40,877 nucleotides of DNA from Azotobacter salinestris (GTDB lineage: Bacteria; Pseudomonadota; Gammaproteobacteria; Pseudomonadales; Pseudomonadaceae), in the NCBI RefSeq assembly GCF_009363155.1, contig NZ_CP045301.1:1-40877 (forward strand), written 5' to 3'. A program made the translations under genes and the position numbers. Under the pieces are notes generated by a model that had not been told where the DNA came from, searched no databases, and worked only from the letters and a program-made list of their open reading frames with translations. Each line of letters opens with the position of its first letter. Positions within the stretch are counted from its first letter, which is position 1. Positions 1 to 7,059 of the stretch are shown here, piece by piece.

Positions 1-59
1 ACAGCGCCAAGATCGGCGTGGGCAAGTTCAGGCCGTTACGTCCGCTCTCCGAGTCTTAG
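1..59 (+). pseudogene. tnpA: 3' end of Tn3-family transposase tnpA, continuing from position 40877
   Basis: These 59 bases encode the last residues of the Tn3-family transposase whose body starts at 37737 and is still open at 40877. Joining base 40877 to base 1 keeps the frame and gives ...GDYLWRNSAKIG then GKFRPLRPL, the usual C-terminus of Tn21/Tn501-type TnpA, with a TAG stop at 57-59. The stop lies inside the right inverted repeat, as is common in this family. It is listed as a pseudogene because the gene is interrupted upstream by two MITE insertions. The join itself shows that the window is circular. Confidence 0.9.
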
Positions 60-92
60 CGTACGATTTTTTCCGTTTTCTGAAGCGACCCC
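55..92 (-). repeat. Right terminal inverted repeat (IRR) of the Tn3-family transposon
   Basis: A 38-bp sequence ending in CGACCCC. Its reverse complement matches the sequence at 32590-32627 with only two mismatches. It has the Tn21/Tn501-group terminal repeat pattern, with GGGG at the outer end and TCAGAAAACGGAAAA inside. It is followed by AGGCA (93-97), which also precedes the left repeat (32585-32589), so this is a 5-bp target-site duplication. Confidence 0.95.
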
Positions 93-133
93 AGGCACAA
101 CCATCCCCTCAGCCCGCGACAGGACACCGTTGA
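93..133 (+). pseudogene. kfrA: 3' tail of kfrA beyond the transposon insertion
   Basis: After the target duplication AGGCA the frame of the kfrA-like gene ending at 32589 resumes here and reads QPSPQPATGHR followed by TGA at 131-133. Without the transposon the protein would end ...AEKAQAQPSPQPATGHR. This restores a plausible Pro/Ala-rich C-terminus and shows that the 8.4-kb transposon landed near the 3' end of kfrA. Confidence 0.8.
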
Positions 134-170
134 TGCCCGGTTGAGGTGTACTTCAACCGGACAGGCGAGG

Positions 171-578
171 CTATGCTGTTCTGACTTCGTTCAGTAGCTC
201 AGGGTGACGATCAAGCACCTTGAGCAGCTTTACCAACGCCAAAGGCGGCTTGGTCTTGCCCGTCTCATAGCGCGAGAACGCATTGACGCCGCCGCCGAAA
301 ATCTCGGCCGCTTCGCGCTGGTCGAGCGCGAGTTTCTTGCGCACGGCGGCGATAAAGCCAGGATCGACAATGGCCGCATTGACCTGCTTCGAGAAAGCGC
401 GCATTTCGCGCATGACGCGATCCGATTCCGCGGCATCCAGGACAGACTCGGCGCAGGCCGGGCAGAAATCGCCCGTCACCGCAGCCAGGACGGTGGTTTC
501 GCCCTTGTAGGTATAGGGCAGATCGCGGGTGTCGTGGATCAGTTCCGCCGCGCCGCAGGATGGACATTTCATGTTCAT
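171..578 (-). CDS. mqsA: MqsA antitoxin (zinc-binding, HTH)
   Basis: This encodes the MqsA antitoxin, which neutralises the MqsR mRNA interferase and represses its own operon. The N-terminal domain starts MKCPSC and has a second CxxC pair (FCPAC), the four cysteines that bind structural zinc in MqsA. The C-terminal part is a Xre-type helix-turn-helix (EIFGGGVNAFSRYE). The length, about 134 aa, fits the family. The native start is the ATG at 578 or the in-frame ATG at 572. The ATG at 578 overlaps the original mqsR stop as ATGA, which suggests translational coupling. A one-base insertion upstream (605/606) now puts mqsR in the same frame, so a 233-235-aa MqsR-MqsA fusion is also possible. Confidence 0.93.
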   Translation of the reverse strand: MNMKCPSCGAAELIHDTRDLPYTYKGETTVLAAVTGDFCPACAESVLDAAESDRVMREMRAFSKQVNAAIVDPGFIAAVRKKLALDQREAAEIFGGGVNAFSRYETGKTKPPLALVKLLKVLDRHPELLNEVRTA

Positions 579-872
579 AGCTCCTTGAAGGACACGATCA
601 GCACGGTCATCAATGACCGTCAGCTTCAGATACACGTCGCCCGCCTGCGTGCTTGGACGGTACACGTCTTGCCAGACCGTATGATCGGCGTGAGTGGTCA
701 TGCTCTTGTAGAAATCCGCTGGCGTAAGCGCCATCACCACGGCCAGCATGTCGGAAAGCCCAAGCCCCAACTCATTCGCGCCCACTCGCGCAGCGTGCGT
801 GGTGCGTACTTTGCCCACCTCGATCAAGGCTTTGATGGCGGATAGCTTGCAGTGGGGCGTTCTTTTCTCCAT
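575..872 (-). pseudogene. mqsR: MqsR toxin with a C-terminal frameshift that fuses it to MqsA
   Basis: This matches the MqsR/GCU-specific mRNA interferase: it begins MEKRTPH and contains SMTTHADHTVWQDVYRP and VYLKLTVIDD, in a frame of the usual ~98-aa size. The last stretch is altered. After VIDD the frame reads RADRVLQGAM and runs into MqsA. Removing one G of the pair at 605-606 restores VLIVSFKEL and a TGA at 575-577, which is the normal MqsR ending. The final beta strand and its conserved lysine are therefore lost from a single-base insertion, and the toxin is probably inactive or tethered to its antitoxin. An alternative GTG start lies at 878, but the ATG at 872 matches the family. Confidence 0.9.
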
Positions 873-882
873 GACCACACAT

Positions 883-897
883 TAACCTAATAGGTTA
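883..897. promoter_or_regulatory. MqsA operator palindrome
   Basis: AACCTAATAGGTT (884-896), extended to 15 bp by a flanking T and A, is the AACCT-N3-AGGTT palindrome known as the MqsA binding site in mqsRA promoters. It lies 11 bp upstream of the mqsR ATG, where binding would block transcription of the operon. Confidence 0.88.
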
Positions 898-899
898 TA

Positions 900-1217
900 T
901 ATGGCAAGTTGTACTATCTTGTCCGAATTCTGCAGGCTCCCCACGGTTGTCAGAGGGGACAGATTTGCGGTCACGTCCCGCAAGGCGCTTTGCCTTGAGA
1001 GCATCCTGGCAGCAGGTCGGCTGCGTGAGAAACCCCGGTTATGGAGGTGGCCTGATATAGGGACAGATTGACGGTCTACGCCATATCTTCCCCATTCTCG
1101 ATCTTTGCTTTTGATCTTCCGCTTTAAGTGCGAAGCATAAGTCCGCTTTATTTTTACTTTTCTCCTTTTTCCTTTTAGGCAGGCTGCAGGCCACGCCATC
1201 CGCGGGTTTCAGCTCTG
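900..1217. other. Intergenic region with two single iteron copies
   Basis: I see no convincing gene between mqsR and the replication gene. The stretch holds two isolated copies of the iteron found in the tandem array downstream, at 954-971 (with the TTTGCGGT variant) and 1059-1075 (with TTGACGGT). It also holds a T-rich tract at about 1145-1180. It is probably the outer part of the origin. Confidence 0.6.
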
Positions 1218-1303
1218 AAAAGGGGACAGATTTGCGGTTAAAAGGGGACAGATTGACGGTTAAAGGGGGACGGATTGACGGTTAAAAAGGGACAGATTGA
1301 CGG
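1218..1303 (+). repeat. Tandem iterons of the Rep_3 origin (four copies, 22-bp period)
   Basis: Four head-to-tail copies of a unit close to AAAAGGGGACAGATTGACGG follow each other at a 22-bp period, about two helical turns. The first copy has TTTGCGG instead of TTGACGG, and the third has an A-to-G change. With the two distant copies at 954 and 1059 this makes six sites. Directly repeated iterons next to a Rep_3 initiator gene are typical of an iteron-controlled plasmid origin, where the initiator binds as a monomer. Confidence 0.92.
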
Positions 1304-1308
1304 CATTC

Positions 1309-1332
1309 AGGGACTTGTTTAAATTTGTCCCT
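1309..1332. promoter_or_regulatory. Inverted half-iteron operator upstream of rep
   Basis: AGGGAC at 1309-1314 and GTCCCT at 1327-1332 form an inverted repeat around an AT-rich centre. The arm AGGGAC is the core of the iteron. In Rep_3 plasmids, initiator dimers repress rep by binding inverted iteron halves in its promoter, so this is a likely autoregulatory operator. Its role is inferred from sequence and position. Confidence 0.7.
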
Positions 1333-1353
1333 AAATGAGCCAAGGAAAGCCCC

Positions 1354-2181
1354 GTGTCAAAAGAACTTCAGGTCGTGAAGTCCAATCACATCATCTCCGC
1401 CTCATATCGCCTTAGCACTACCGAGCAGCGCATCATCTTGAGCTGTATTGCTCAGGTGCGTAGAGATGAGCCTGTCACCGACGAAGTCCTGTATTCGGTT
1501 ACCGCGACAGACATTGCCGACTTGTGCGGGACCGATCAGCGAACGATCTATCGCGATTTGGCCGCAGCAGCAGAGCGGCTTTTCGAAAGGCGTGTAACCA
1601 TCATGCTCGAGCCAGACGGGAGTTCTCGTCCGACCCGGAAACGTCTCACCCGCTGGGTACAAACGGTCGATTACATCGAGGGTGAAGGGCGCGTTGAGTT
1701 GCGATTCGGCAAAGATATTCTGCCTTTCCTGACGGGGCTCACAGAGCAGTTCACTCGCTATCAGCTGTCGGCTGTGGCCAAGATGACCAGTGCCCATGCT
1801 ATCCGGCTATTCGAGCTGCTAGCTCAGTATGGCAACGCAGGGCGGCGGGAAATCTGCATTGATCAGCTGCGCGATTGGTTTCAGTTGGGAGACAGTTACC
1901 CAGTGCTGAAGGATCTGAAGCGGCGCGTGATTGATCCAGCTGTAGAGCAAATCAACGAGCACAGCCCCCTTGCTGTCACTTACAGCCAGCGCAAAGCCGG
2001 CCGAAAAGTCACTCACCTCGTGTTCGACTTCGCACCGAAGGAGTCGGCTGGGCCGGCCTTGGAGAAGAAGCCAAAGCAGAGTGGTCCCAAGGTGCTGACA
2101 AGCTATGAGCTGAGCAAGCTGGCTCGGCCAGGAGAGAGCGAAGCAGCCGCGTTGAAGCGGTTAGGTGCTGTACTGGCCTGA
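1354..2181 (+). CDS. repA: Rep_3 family replication initiator protein
   Basis: A 275-aa initiator of the Rep_3/RepB family, which binds iterons and opens the origin. It begins with the typical VVKSNHIISASYRLS..EQRII segment (residues ~8-28). Two winged-helix domains follow: the first includes DIADLCG..QRTIYRDL (~50-68), the second begins around LPFLTGLTEQFTRYQL and contains RLFELLAQY and LRDWFQLGDSYPVLKDLKRR. The GTG start at 1354 is chosen because it gives the family N-terminus and has an AAGGAAAG ribosome site 8-9 nt upstream. The gene follows the iteron array and the inverted half-iteron, and autoregulation is likely. It is one of two replication initiators here; the other is at 25124. Confidence 0.95.
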   Translation: MSKELQVVKSNHIISASYRLSTTEQRIILSCIAQVRRDEPVTDEVLYSVTATDIADLCGTDQRTIYRDLAAAAERLFERRVTIMLEPDGSSRPTRKRLTRWVQTVDYIEGEGRVELRFGKDILPFLTGLTEQFTRYQLSAVAKMTSAHAIRLFELLAQYGNAGRREICIDQLRDWFQLGDSYPVLKDLKRRVIDPAVEQINEHSPLAVTYSQRKAGRKVTHLVFDFAPKESAGPALEKKPKQSGPKVLTSYELSKLARPGESEAAALKRLGAVLA

Positions 2182-2202
2182 ATTTGTCTAAATTTCTTGC
2201 TT

Positions 2203-2252
2203 ATATCTTGCTGCTAGTTTGCGGCTACATTGCTGCAATCTTTATAGCTAAG
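2203..2252. repeat. ATCTTGCTGC-type motifs downstream of rep
   Basis: The stretch contains ATATCTTGCTGC at 2203 and TTGCTGCAATCTT at 2240-2252, plus a degenerate copy between them. The same motif occurs just before parA (2963-2981) and, inverted, just after its partner gene (3926-3951). These are probably binding sites of the partition system. Confidence 0.5.
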
Positions 2253-2323
2253 TCTTTGAAATAAATGACAATATTCGCTGAATGTCATCTCAAGTTTGAT
2301 TATGTCCTCCCTTCTGTTGTGGC

Positions 2324-2343
2324 TGTTATCTAATTTGATAACA
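2324..2343. promoter_or_regulatory. Inverted repeat upstream of the decayed higBA pair
   Basis: TGTTATC and GATAACA form a perfect 7-bp inverted repeat with a 6-bp AT-rich centre, 22 bp upstream of the higB start. Its position suggests the old operator of the HigA-type antitoxin. The function is inferred. Confidence 0.45.
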
Positions 2344-2365
2344 TCCGTCAATGGAAGGATCAGGC

Positions 2366-2660
2366 ATGAAGCCAGTACGGTTCAAAGGCGACTCACTCGA
2401 CAACTGCGGGAGTTTCTCCTCGATGCCACGTGTGAAGTGGGCCATCAGCTTGATCGCGTGCAAAATGGCGACTGGACGCCGATGAAAACCGTAGGGCCTG
2501 GGGAGCGAGAGATCCGCATCCGGGAGGCCAGCGGCGCCTTCTGTGTGATCTATGGCGCCACCAGTGGTTGTGCTCCACTGCTTCCGTAAGACCACCCAGC
2601 AGACGGCCAAGACCGATTAGACTTGGCCGCGAAACGCCTACGGACCTCAAGAGGGAATCT
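2366..2660 (+). pseudogene. Decayed HigB/Gp49-like toxin
   Basis: This is a remnant of a RelE-superfamily toxin of the HigB/phage Gp49-like (DUF891) type. The ATG at 2366, with an AAGGA ribosome site, starts MKPVRFKGDSLD, the usual beginning. One base is then missing near 2402, and the next frame reads LREFLLDATCEVGHQLDR and MKTVGPGEREIRIREASGAF. A second shift near 2560 gives VVLHCFRKTTQQTAKTD in another frame, ending at an in-frame TAG. At least two, and probably three, frameshifts make it inactive. It directly precedes its decayed antitoxin gene. Confidence 0.8.
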
Positions 2661-2662
2661 CC

Positions 2663-2923
2663 ATGACCACCGAGCAAACCTTCTTCAGCATCTGGGACGC
2701 CATTGAGGACACTCCGGCTGAGGCTGAAAACATGAAGGTGCGATTCGCGTAGCATCTGGAGCAGTTGCCTGGCACCGACGCTGACAAAGCCGCGCGTCTC
2801 GGCATAACGCGACCACGCTATTCAGATCTGAAACACGGTCGTATCCAGAAATTCAGCATTGACGCCTTAGTCAGCTTCGCCAGCGCCGTAGGGCTGCACG
2901 TACATCTCGAATTGGCCGCCTAG
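2663..2923 (+). pseudogene. Decayed HigA-type (Xre) antitoxin with an internal amber codon
   Basis: The frame starts MTTEQTFFSIWDAIEDTPAE, the characteristic start of antitoxins paired with Gp49-like toxins. An in-frame TAG at 2750-2752 stops it after VRFA. The same frame then continues with AARLGITRPRYSDLKHG and FSIDALVSFASAVGLHV, the HTH and C-terminal parts of the family, to TAG at 2921. The segment around the stop is also shorter than in typical relatives, so a small deletion may accompany the nonsense codon. Confidence 0.78.
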
Positions 2924-2962
2924 CCCGTGGTGACCGCTTCAGCGTGGTTTTTTGTCTTTCTG

Positions 2963-2981
2963 TAATCTTGCTGCAATCTTG
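2963..2981. promoter_or_regulatory. Double AATCTTG motif in front of parA
   Basis: Two direct copies of AATCTTG, at 2964-2970 and 2975-2981, are separated by CTGC, an 11-bp step of one helical turn. They lie 20 bp before the parA start, between it and the AGGAGGA ribosome site. A candidate operator for the small partner protein, which in ParA/ParG-type systems represses the operon. Confidence 0.55.
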
Positions 2982-3002
2982 TAGCTATCAAGGAGGAGAC
3001 TC

Positions 3003-3629
3003 ATGGCGACCGTTGTCGCGCTGGTAAGTCAGAAGGGTGGAGTGGGGAAATCCACCCTATCCCGTGCGTTGGCTCGAGAGGCTGCTGCAGGCGGCTTGCG
3101 GGTAAAGGTGGCCGACCTGGACACACAACAGGGCACGTCGGTGGACTGGCACCGTGCTCGACTCAATGCGGGTATCGAGCCGGTTGTTTCTGTCGAGGCA
3201 TTTGCCACTGCGGCGCAGGCGCTGGCTATTGCAGACGGGTATGACCTGCTGATCATCGACGGGCCTGCACGGACCAGCCAGGCCACGCTTGAGATAGCCA
3301 AATCGGCGAACCTTGTCGTGCAGCCCACCGGCGCTTCGCTTGATGATTTGCGGCCGGCCGTAAGGGAGTTTCATGCTCTGGCGAAGGCGGGCATTCCAGC
3401 TGACCGGTTGGCGTTCGCGTTGAACAGGATCGGCACCGATGCCGAGGAAGCAGAGGCTCGGGCTTACCTTGAGGAGGCTGGGTATAGCGTACTGGCCGGC
3501 GGGCTGTTTGAGCGTCCCGCCTACCGCCAGGCGCAGAACGAGGGACGATCGATTACCGAGACGCGCTTTCCCAAGCTGAACGAGCGAGCGGATGTTCTTC
3601 TGCAATCCTTGATAGATCGCGTGGTGTGA
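3003..3629 (+). CDS. parA: ParA-family partition ATPase
   Basis: A 208-aa short (type Ib) ParA/MinD-family ATPase that moves plasmid copies apart on the nucleoid. The deviant Walker A motif KGGVGKST is at residues 11-18, followed by VADLDTQQGTSVDWHRAR and the Walker B region YDLLIIDGPA near residues 82-90. There is no N-terminal HTH, so autoregulation should fall to the small partner gene, which overlaps by 4 bp. A strong AGGAGGA ribosome site is at 2991-2997. The length is typical for this subclass. Confidence 0.95.
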   Translation: MATVVALVSQKGGVGKSTLSRALAREAAAGGLRVKVADLDTQQGTSVDWHRARLNAGIEPVVSVEAFATAAQALAIADGYDLLIIDGPARTSQATLEIAKSANLVVQPTGASLDDLRPAVREFHALAKAGIPADRLAFALNRIGTDAEEAEARAYLEEAGYSVLAGGLFERPAYRQAQNEGRSITETRFPKLNERADVLLQSLIDRVV

Positions 3630-3925
3630 ACATGGCCAACCTCTCCAAGCTGAAGAACCGACTCGGTCCACCGCCATCTCAAGCAGAGGCGAGTCAAAAC
3701 CTCACCGCGCCCGAAGTGGCCCCGCCGGCAACGCCCATCGAGCCCAGGCCTCGCCGTGATGGCCGCAGTGCTCGCAAGACCCACCGCACGATCCCGTTCG
3801 CTACCAGGGTAAGCCCTGAGTTTGACGACCGACTGCGCGATATTGCCGAGCGCGACGGACTGCTGTTGGTCGAGGTGCTGGAGCGTGCGCTCGATGCTTA
3901 CGAGGCGGCGAGGTCATCAAGCTAG
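3626..3925 (+). CDS. Small ribbon-helix-helix partner of ParA (ParG/ParB-like)
   Basis: A 97-99-aa protein with a Pro- and basic-rich disordered N-terminus and a C-terminal segment (THRTIPFATRVSPEFDDRLRD onward) that fits a ribbon-helix-helix DNA-binding fold. It overlaps parA by 4 bp if the GTG at 3626 is used, or starts at the ATG at 3632. Small RHH proteins in this position bind the centromere and repress the operon. Repeated AATCTTG motifs on both sides of the gene pair are the likely targets. The family is inferred from architecture and context. Confidence 0.8.
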   Translation: MNMANLSKLKNRLGPPPSQAEASQNLTAPEVAPPATPIEPRPRRDGRSARKTHRTIPFATRVSPEFDDRLRDIAERDGLLLVEVLERALDAYEAARSSS

Positions 3926-3951
3926 CAGCAAGATTGCCGCAAGATTGCAGC
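3926..3951. repeat. Inverted copies of the partition motif after parA/parG
   Basis: CAAGATT occurs twice in direct repeat, 11 bp apart, within GCAGCAAGATTGCCGCAAGA and the bases that follow it. This is the reverse complement of the pair in front of parA. The two-gene operon is thus bracketed by the same motif pair in opposite orientation. A candidate centromere or operator. Confidence 0.55.
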
Positions 3952-4079
3952 TTTCTAATAGCTGGCCTTTCTCTGATCGGATCTTTCATAGCATCCGCTG
4001 CTCCGTCACTGGCTGGTATGAGAGTCAGGCTGGAGTAAATCGCATGCTAGAGCGCAGAGTGGCTGGTAAGACCAACCAC
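3952..4079. other. Intergenic region without a recognisable gene
   Basis: Between the partition repeats and the palindrome before the ATPase gene I see no gene, hairpin or clear promoter. Confidence 0.5.
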
Positions 4080-4126
4080 TACATGGTGTAATTTCAACCA
4101 TCAAATGGATGAAATTACACCATGTA
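4080..4126. promoter_or_regulatory. Large perfect palindrome covering the ATPase start codon
   Basis: A 17-bp perfect inverted repeat with arms at 4080-4096 and 4110-4126, around a 13-bp centre. Each arm contains GGTGTAATT or its complement. The right arm includes the ATG of the ATPase gene. As DNA it could be an operator. As RNA the hairpin would bury the start codon. No separate Shine-Dalgarno site is visible. Confidence 0.8.
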
Positions 4127-5360
4127 CCCGCGAAGAATCCGCCCATTTCTCCTCGAAGCTCTCGAAGATGCCCCCGTCGTACTGGTCAATGGCGCCCGCC
4201 AGACCGGCAAGAGCACGCTGATCCAGGACCTTGGCCGCGAGGCGGCGTACTACACCTTCGACGACCCGGCTGTCCTGGCGGCCGTACAGGCCGATCCCTT
4301 CGGCTTCATCAATGCATTGAAGGGGCCGGTCTGTCTTGATGAGGTGCAGCGCGCCCCCGGGGTCTTTCTGGCGATCAAGGCGGCCGTGGATCGTGAGCGC
4401 ATGCCTGGACGTTTCCTGCTGACGGGGTCGGCCAATGTGCTGCTGCTGCCGCAGATCGCCGACTCCCTGGCCGGGCGCATGGAAGTGCTGAACCTCTGGC
4501 CGCTGGCCCAGAGCGAGATCGCCCGCCAGCCGACCAGTCTGATCGACGGCCTGTTCAGCGGCGAGCTACCGGATCATTGTCCATTCGAGCGCAGTGACTT
4601 CATCGGGCGCCTGAACCGCGGTGGCTATCCCGAGGTGCTGACACGTTCCAGCGAGCGGCGCCGGGAGGCCTGGTTCGAGAGCTATCTGCACACCATTCTG
4701 CTGCGCGATGTGCGCGATGTGCGCGATCTAGCCCAGATCGACGGGCTGACCGACTTGCCACGGCTGATGCAGGTCCTGGCCGCCCGCAGTGGCGGGCTGC
4801 TGAATGCCGCCGAGCTGTCACGCTCGACCGGTATTCCCCAGACCACCCTCAAGCGCTATCTCACCCTGCTGGAGACCCTGTTTCTGGTCCGCCTGGTGCC
4901 GGCGTGGTCCTCCAACCTCGGCAAGCGACTCCAGAAGTCGCCCAAGCTGTTTGTCACGGACTATGGCCTGATGGCCCACCTGCAGGGACTGAGCCAGGCG
5001 GGCATGGAGGCGGCGCTGGGACTGCCGGGCGACCTGGTGGAGGCCTTCGTGCATGCCGAGTTGGTCAAGCACCAGGGCTGGTCGGACATGCGCACCCAGC
5101 TGATGCACTACCGCACCTCCACTGGTGTCGAGGTGGACTTCGTGCTGGAAAACCGGCGGGGTGAGCTGATCGGTATCGAGGTGAAGGCGGCCGCCACTAT
5201 CAGCGGCAAGGACTTCAACGGTCTGCGCCATTTGCGCGAAACCACCCCCCAGCAGTTCAGGCGCGGGATCGTGCTCTACACCGGCGAGCGGACAGTGCGC
5301 TTCGACGAGCAGTTGGTGGCGGTTCCCCTGGCGTTGTTCTGGAGCAGTCTTTCAAGCTGA
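4122..5360 (+). CDS. AAA-type ATPase with DUF4143 domain
   Basis: A 412-aa protein of the widespread AAA_14/DUF4143 family. The Walker A motif GARQTGKST is at residues 24-32 and a Walker B-like segment (VCLDEVQRAP) near 70. The middle contains the arginine-rich LRDVRDVRDL and a winged-helix-like segment (LSRSTGIPQTTLKRYL). The C-terminal part has EVDFVLE followed by IGIEVKA, the layout of a PD-(D/E)xK-like fold, though catalysis is not shown for the family. The cellular role is unknown, and frequent association with mobile DNA suggests a defence or toxin-like function. The ATG lies in the right arm of a perfect palindrome. It stands alone and ends 11 bp before a higA remnant. Confidence 0.9.
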   Translation: MYPRRIRPFLLEALEDAPVVLVNGARQTGKSTLIQDLGREAAYYTFDDPAVLAAVQADPFGFINALKGPVCLDEVQRAPGVFLAIKAAVDRERMPGRFLLTGSANVLLLPQIADSLAGRMEVLNLWPLAQSEIARQPTSLIDGLFSGELPDHCPFERSDFIGRLNRGGYPEVLTRSSERRREAWFESYLHTILLRDVRDVRDLAQIDGLTDLPRLMQVLAARSGGLLNAAELSRSTGIPQTTLKRYLTLLETLFLVRLVPAWSSNLGKRLQKSPKLFVTDYGLMAHLQGLSQAGMEAALGLPGDLVEAFVHAELVKHQGWSDMRTQLMHYRTSTGVEVDFVLENRRGELIGIEVKAAATISGKDFNGLRHLRETTPQQFRRGIVLYTGERTVRFDEQLVAVPLALFWSSLSS

Positions 5361-5462
5361 GAAGCGGTCAAGTGCAACTCCACTCTCAATCGGGTTTATC
5401 GAAATCGGAAATCTTGGGGCTTCCTCTGTCTCGCATCCTGCACGGCCATGCGGCGATCAGCC

Positions 5463-6517
5463 TAGAGCATTTTTTGAAAACACGAATTCGACACGCAGGA
5501 ATTGCTCTTCCTGGTCATTTCGGTTTTCCTCTCCCGCTCGGACAAGGAGACCAGAATGGCTCGGGCATACAGTGCGGATCTTCGCCGACGCGTCGTCGAC
5601 GCGGCCATGGGCGGGCTGTCGGCTCGGCAGGCCGCCGAGCGATTCGACGTCGGCACGGCGACGGCGATCGTCTGGGTACGGCGCTTTCGGGAAGGCGGGG
5701 AACTCGTCGCCCGCCGACAGGGCAAGCCCCGGGGCTTGCGGCTCGATCCCCATGTGGACTATCTGCTCGGCCTGCTTGAGCAACCCCCCGACCTGACGCT
5801 GGCCGAGCTCGCCGCAACCCTCGAGCGGGAGTGCGGTATTCGGGTCAGCCTGGCGACGATATGGACGTTTCTCGACCGGCACGGCATGACGTTCAAAAAA
5901 AGACCGCGCATGCGGCCGAGCAGCAGCGGCCGGACGTCCAGGCAGCCCGACAGGAGTGGTTCGAGGAACAACCCGGCTTCGACTGGCGCAAGCTGATCTT
6001 CGTCGACGAAACCGCCGCCGCGACGAACCTGGCCCGCCTGCGAGGCTGGGCCCCTCGCGGCGAGCGCTGCCTGGCCGCGATCCCTCACGGTCACTGGAAA
6101 ACCACGACCTTTACCGCCGGCCTGCGCGTGGACGGGCTAACTGCCCCGCTGGTGCTCGACGGCGCCATGAACGGCCCGGCCTTCCTGGCCTATGTCGGGC
6201 AGGTCCTGGTTCCCGAGCTGACGCCCGGCGATATCGTGGTGATGGACAACCTGCCGGCCCACAAGGTCGCGGGGGTACGCCAGGCCATTGAAGGCGCAGG
6301 AGCCACACTGCGCTACCTGCCTCCCTATAGCCCCGACCTGAACCCGATCGAGATGGCCTTCTCCAAGCTCAAGGCGCTGCTGCGAAAGGCGGCGGCGCGG
6401 ACCGTGCCGGAGCTGTGGCAGAGCATTGGCGAGGCAATCGGGCAGTTCTCGGCGCAGGACTGCAGGCACTACTTCGAGGCAGCCGGATATGAATCGGGAT
6501 AAGGTAAAAATGCTCTA
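5463..6517 (+). mobile_element. IS630-family insertion sequence
   Basis: A 1,055-bp element including its TA target duplications. The ends are TAGAGCATTTTT on the left and AAAAATGCTCTA on the right, so the terminal repeat GAGCATTTTT sits inside duplicated TA at 5463-5464 and 6516-6517. Insertion at TA with TA duplication is the hallmark of the IS630/Tc1/mariner group. It carries one transposase read through a -1 frameshift and interrupts a higA-like gene. The element looks intact. Confidence 0.93.
5556..6502 (+). CDS. IS630-family transposase, made by -1 frameshift at an A7 tract
   Basis: The first frame starts at ATG 5556 ([14 protein letters not shown]) and carries the N-terminal HTH region to about residue 113 (GMTFKK). 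At the A7 run 5895-5901 a -1 slip leads into the second frame ([15 protein letters not shown]), which holds the DDE domain. The catalytic acids are in [17 protein letters not shown] and [12 protein letters not shown]. The second frame runs to the TAA after YESG at 6502. The joined product is about 315 aa, close to other IS630 transposases. Production by frameshifting on an A tract is known in this family. I infer it here from the heptamer and the matching protein on both sides. Confidence 0.9.
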
Positions 6518-6667
6518 GACTTGGCTGTCCTTTTGGAGATGGCCGGCATCGGTACGGCCAACGTCTGGCTTGGCAGACAAGCTGACTACAACATCTGGCA
6601 ACCCAGAGCGGAGCGGCCTGCCTTCGCCTGGCTCCAGGATCGCCGCACCTGCTCGGGCAGCGTCCTG

Positions 6668-6905
6668 CTGTAAGCCATCGCCTACAGCAGATCGAGCGTT
6701 CGCCCAATAGGCTCGGGACGGCTGTCAGAGTAGATTGAATCCCACCAAGACGTCGAAGGAACGGCGCAGGCCGACCACGGATGGCGGCTAAGAACAAGTC
6801 GCAGGATAAGCGGCTACTTCGTCAGGATGACGCGCACACGGACGGAAGGAAGAACATGAACGGCGAGGCTAACCCCTCGCCGTTTTTGTGTGCGCTGGAG
6901 AAAAG
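6668..6905 (+). repeat. Dispersed repeat A, similar to 31278-31510
   Basis: About 235 bp with clear similarity to the stretch in front of kfrA. It shares GTAAGCCATCGCCTACAGCA, the following CGAGCGTTCGCCCAATAGG, and the terminator hairpin with GTTTTTGTGTGCGCTGGA. The remainder is diverged by substitutions and small indels. No gene lies in it. Since the other copy leads into kfrA, this copy is probably what remains of a second kfrA-type upstream region. Confidence 0.8.
6859..6891 (+). terminator. Rho-independent terminator-like hairpin
   Basis: AACGGCGAGG and CCCTCGCCGTT pair around CTAAC (or a slightly shorter loop), and TTTTTG follows. The same hairpin occurs at 31462-31494. Confidence 0.75.
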
Positions 6906-7059
6906 TGGTCGCGACGGTCGACGCCTGCAGAAGACACGTTATCCTCGTACGAATTATCTATAGACCGCATAAATTGTGGATTCTATCCGCTGCCTGCAGA
7001 GCAGGCCCACAGTTTCCCCCACGGTGGGACTCCCCATTGGGGCCGGCGCCGCTGCGCGA

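Larger units (their letters stand above)
5372..6673 (+). pseudogene. HigA-like (Xre) antitoxin fragment split by IS630
   Basis: Left of the insertion the frame reads LGLPLSRILHGHAAIS (to 5462). Removing the IS with one copy of its TA duplication continues in frame from 6518 as LDLAVLLEMAGIGTANVWLG and ADYNIWQPRAE, to TAA at 6671-6673. This is the C-terminal half of a HigA/VapI-type antitoxin, including its second HTH helix and the YDLW-like motif. The N-terminal part before residue ~15 does not look like the family, so the gene was probably already truncated. The exact rejoining of the frame shows that the IS entered this gene. Confidence 0.8.

Noticed and set aside
5463..6517. IS630 as the driver of the 117-bp MITE
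   Set aside because: Both use TA targets, but the terminal repeats (GAGCATTTTT versus TTAATCCGGCAATAC) are unrelated.
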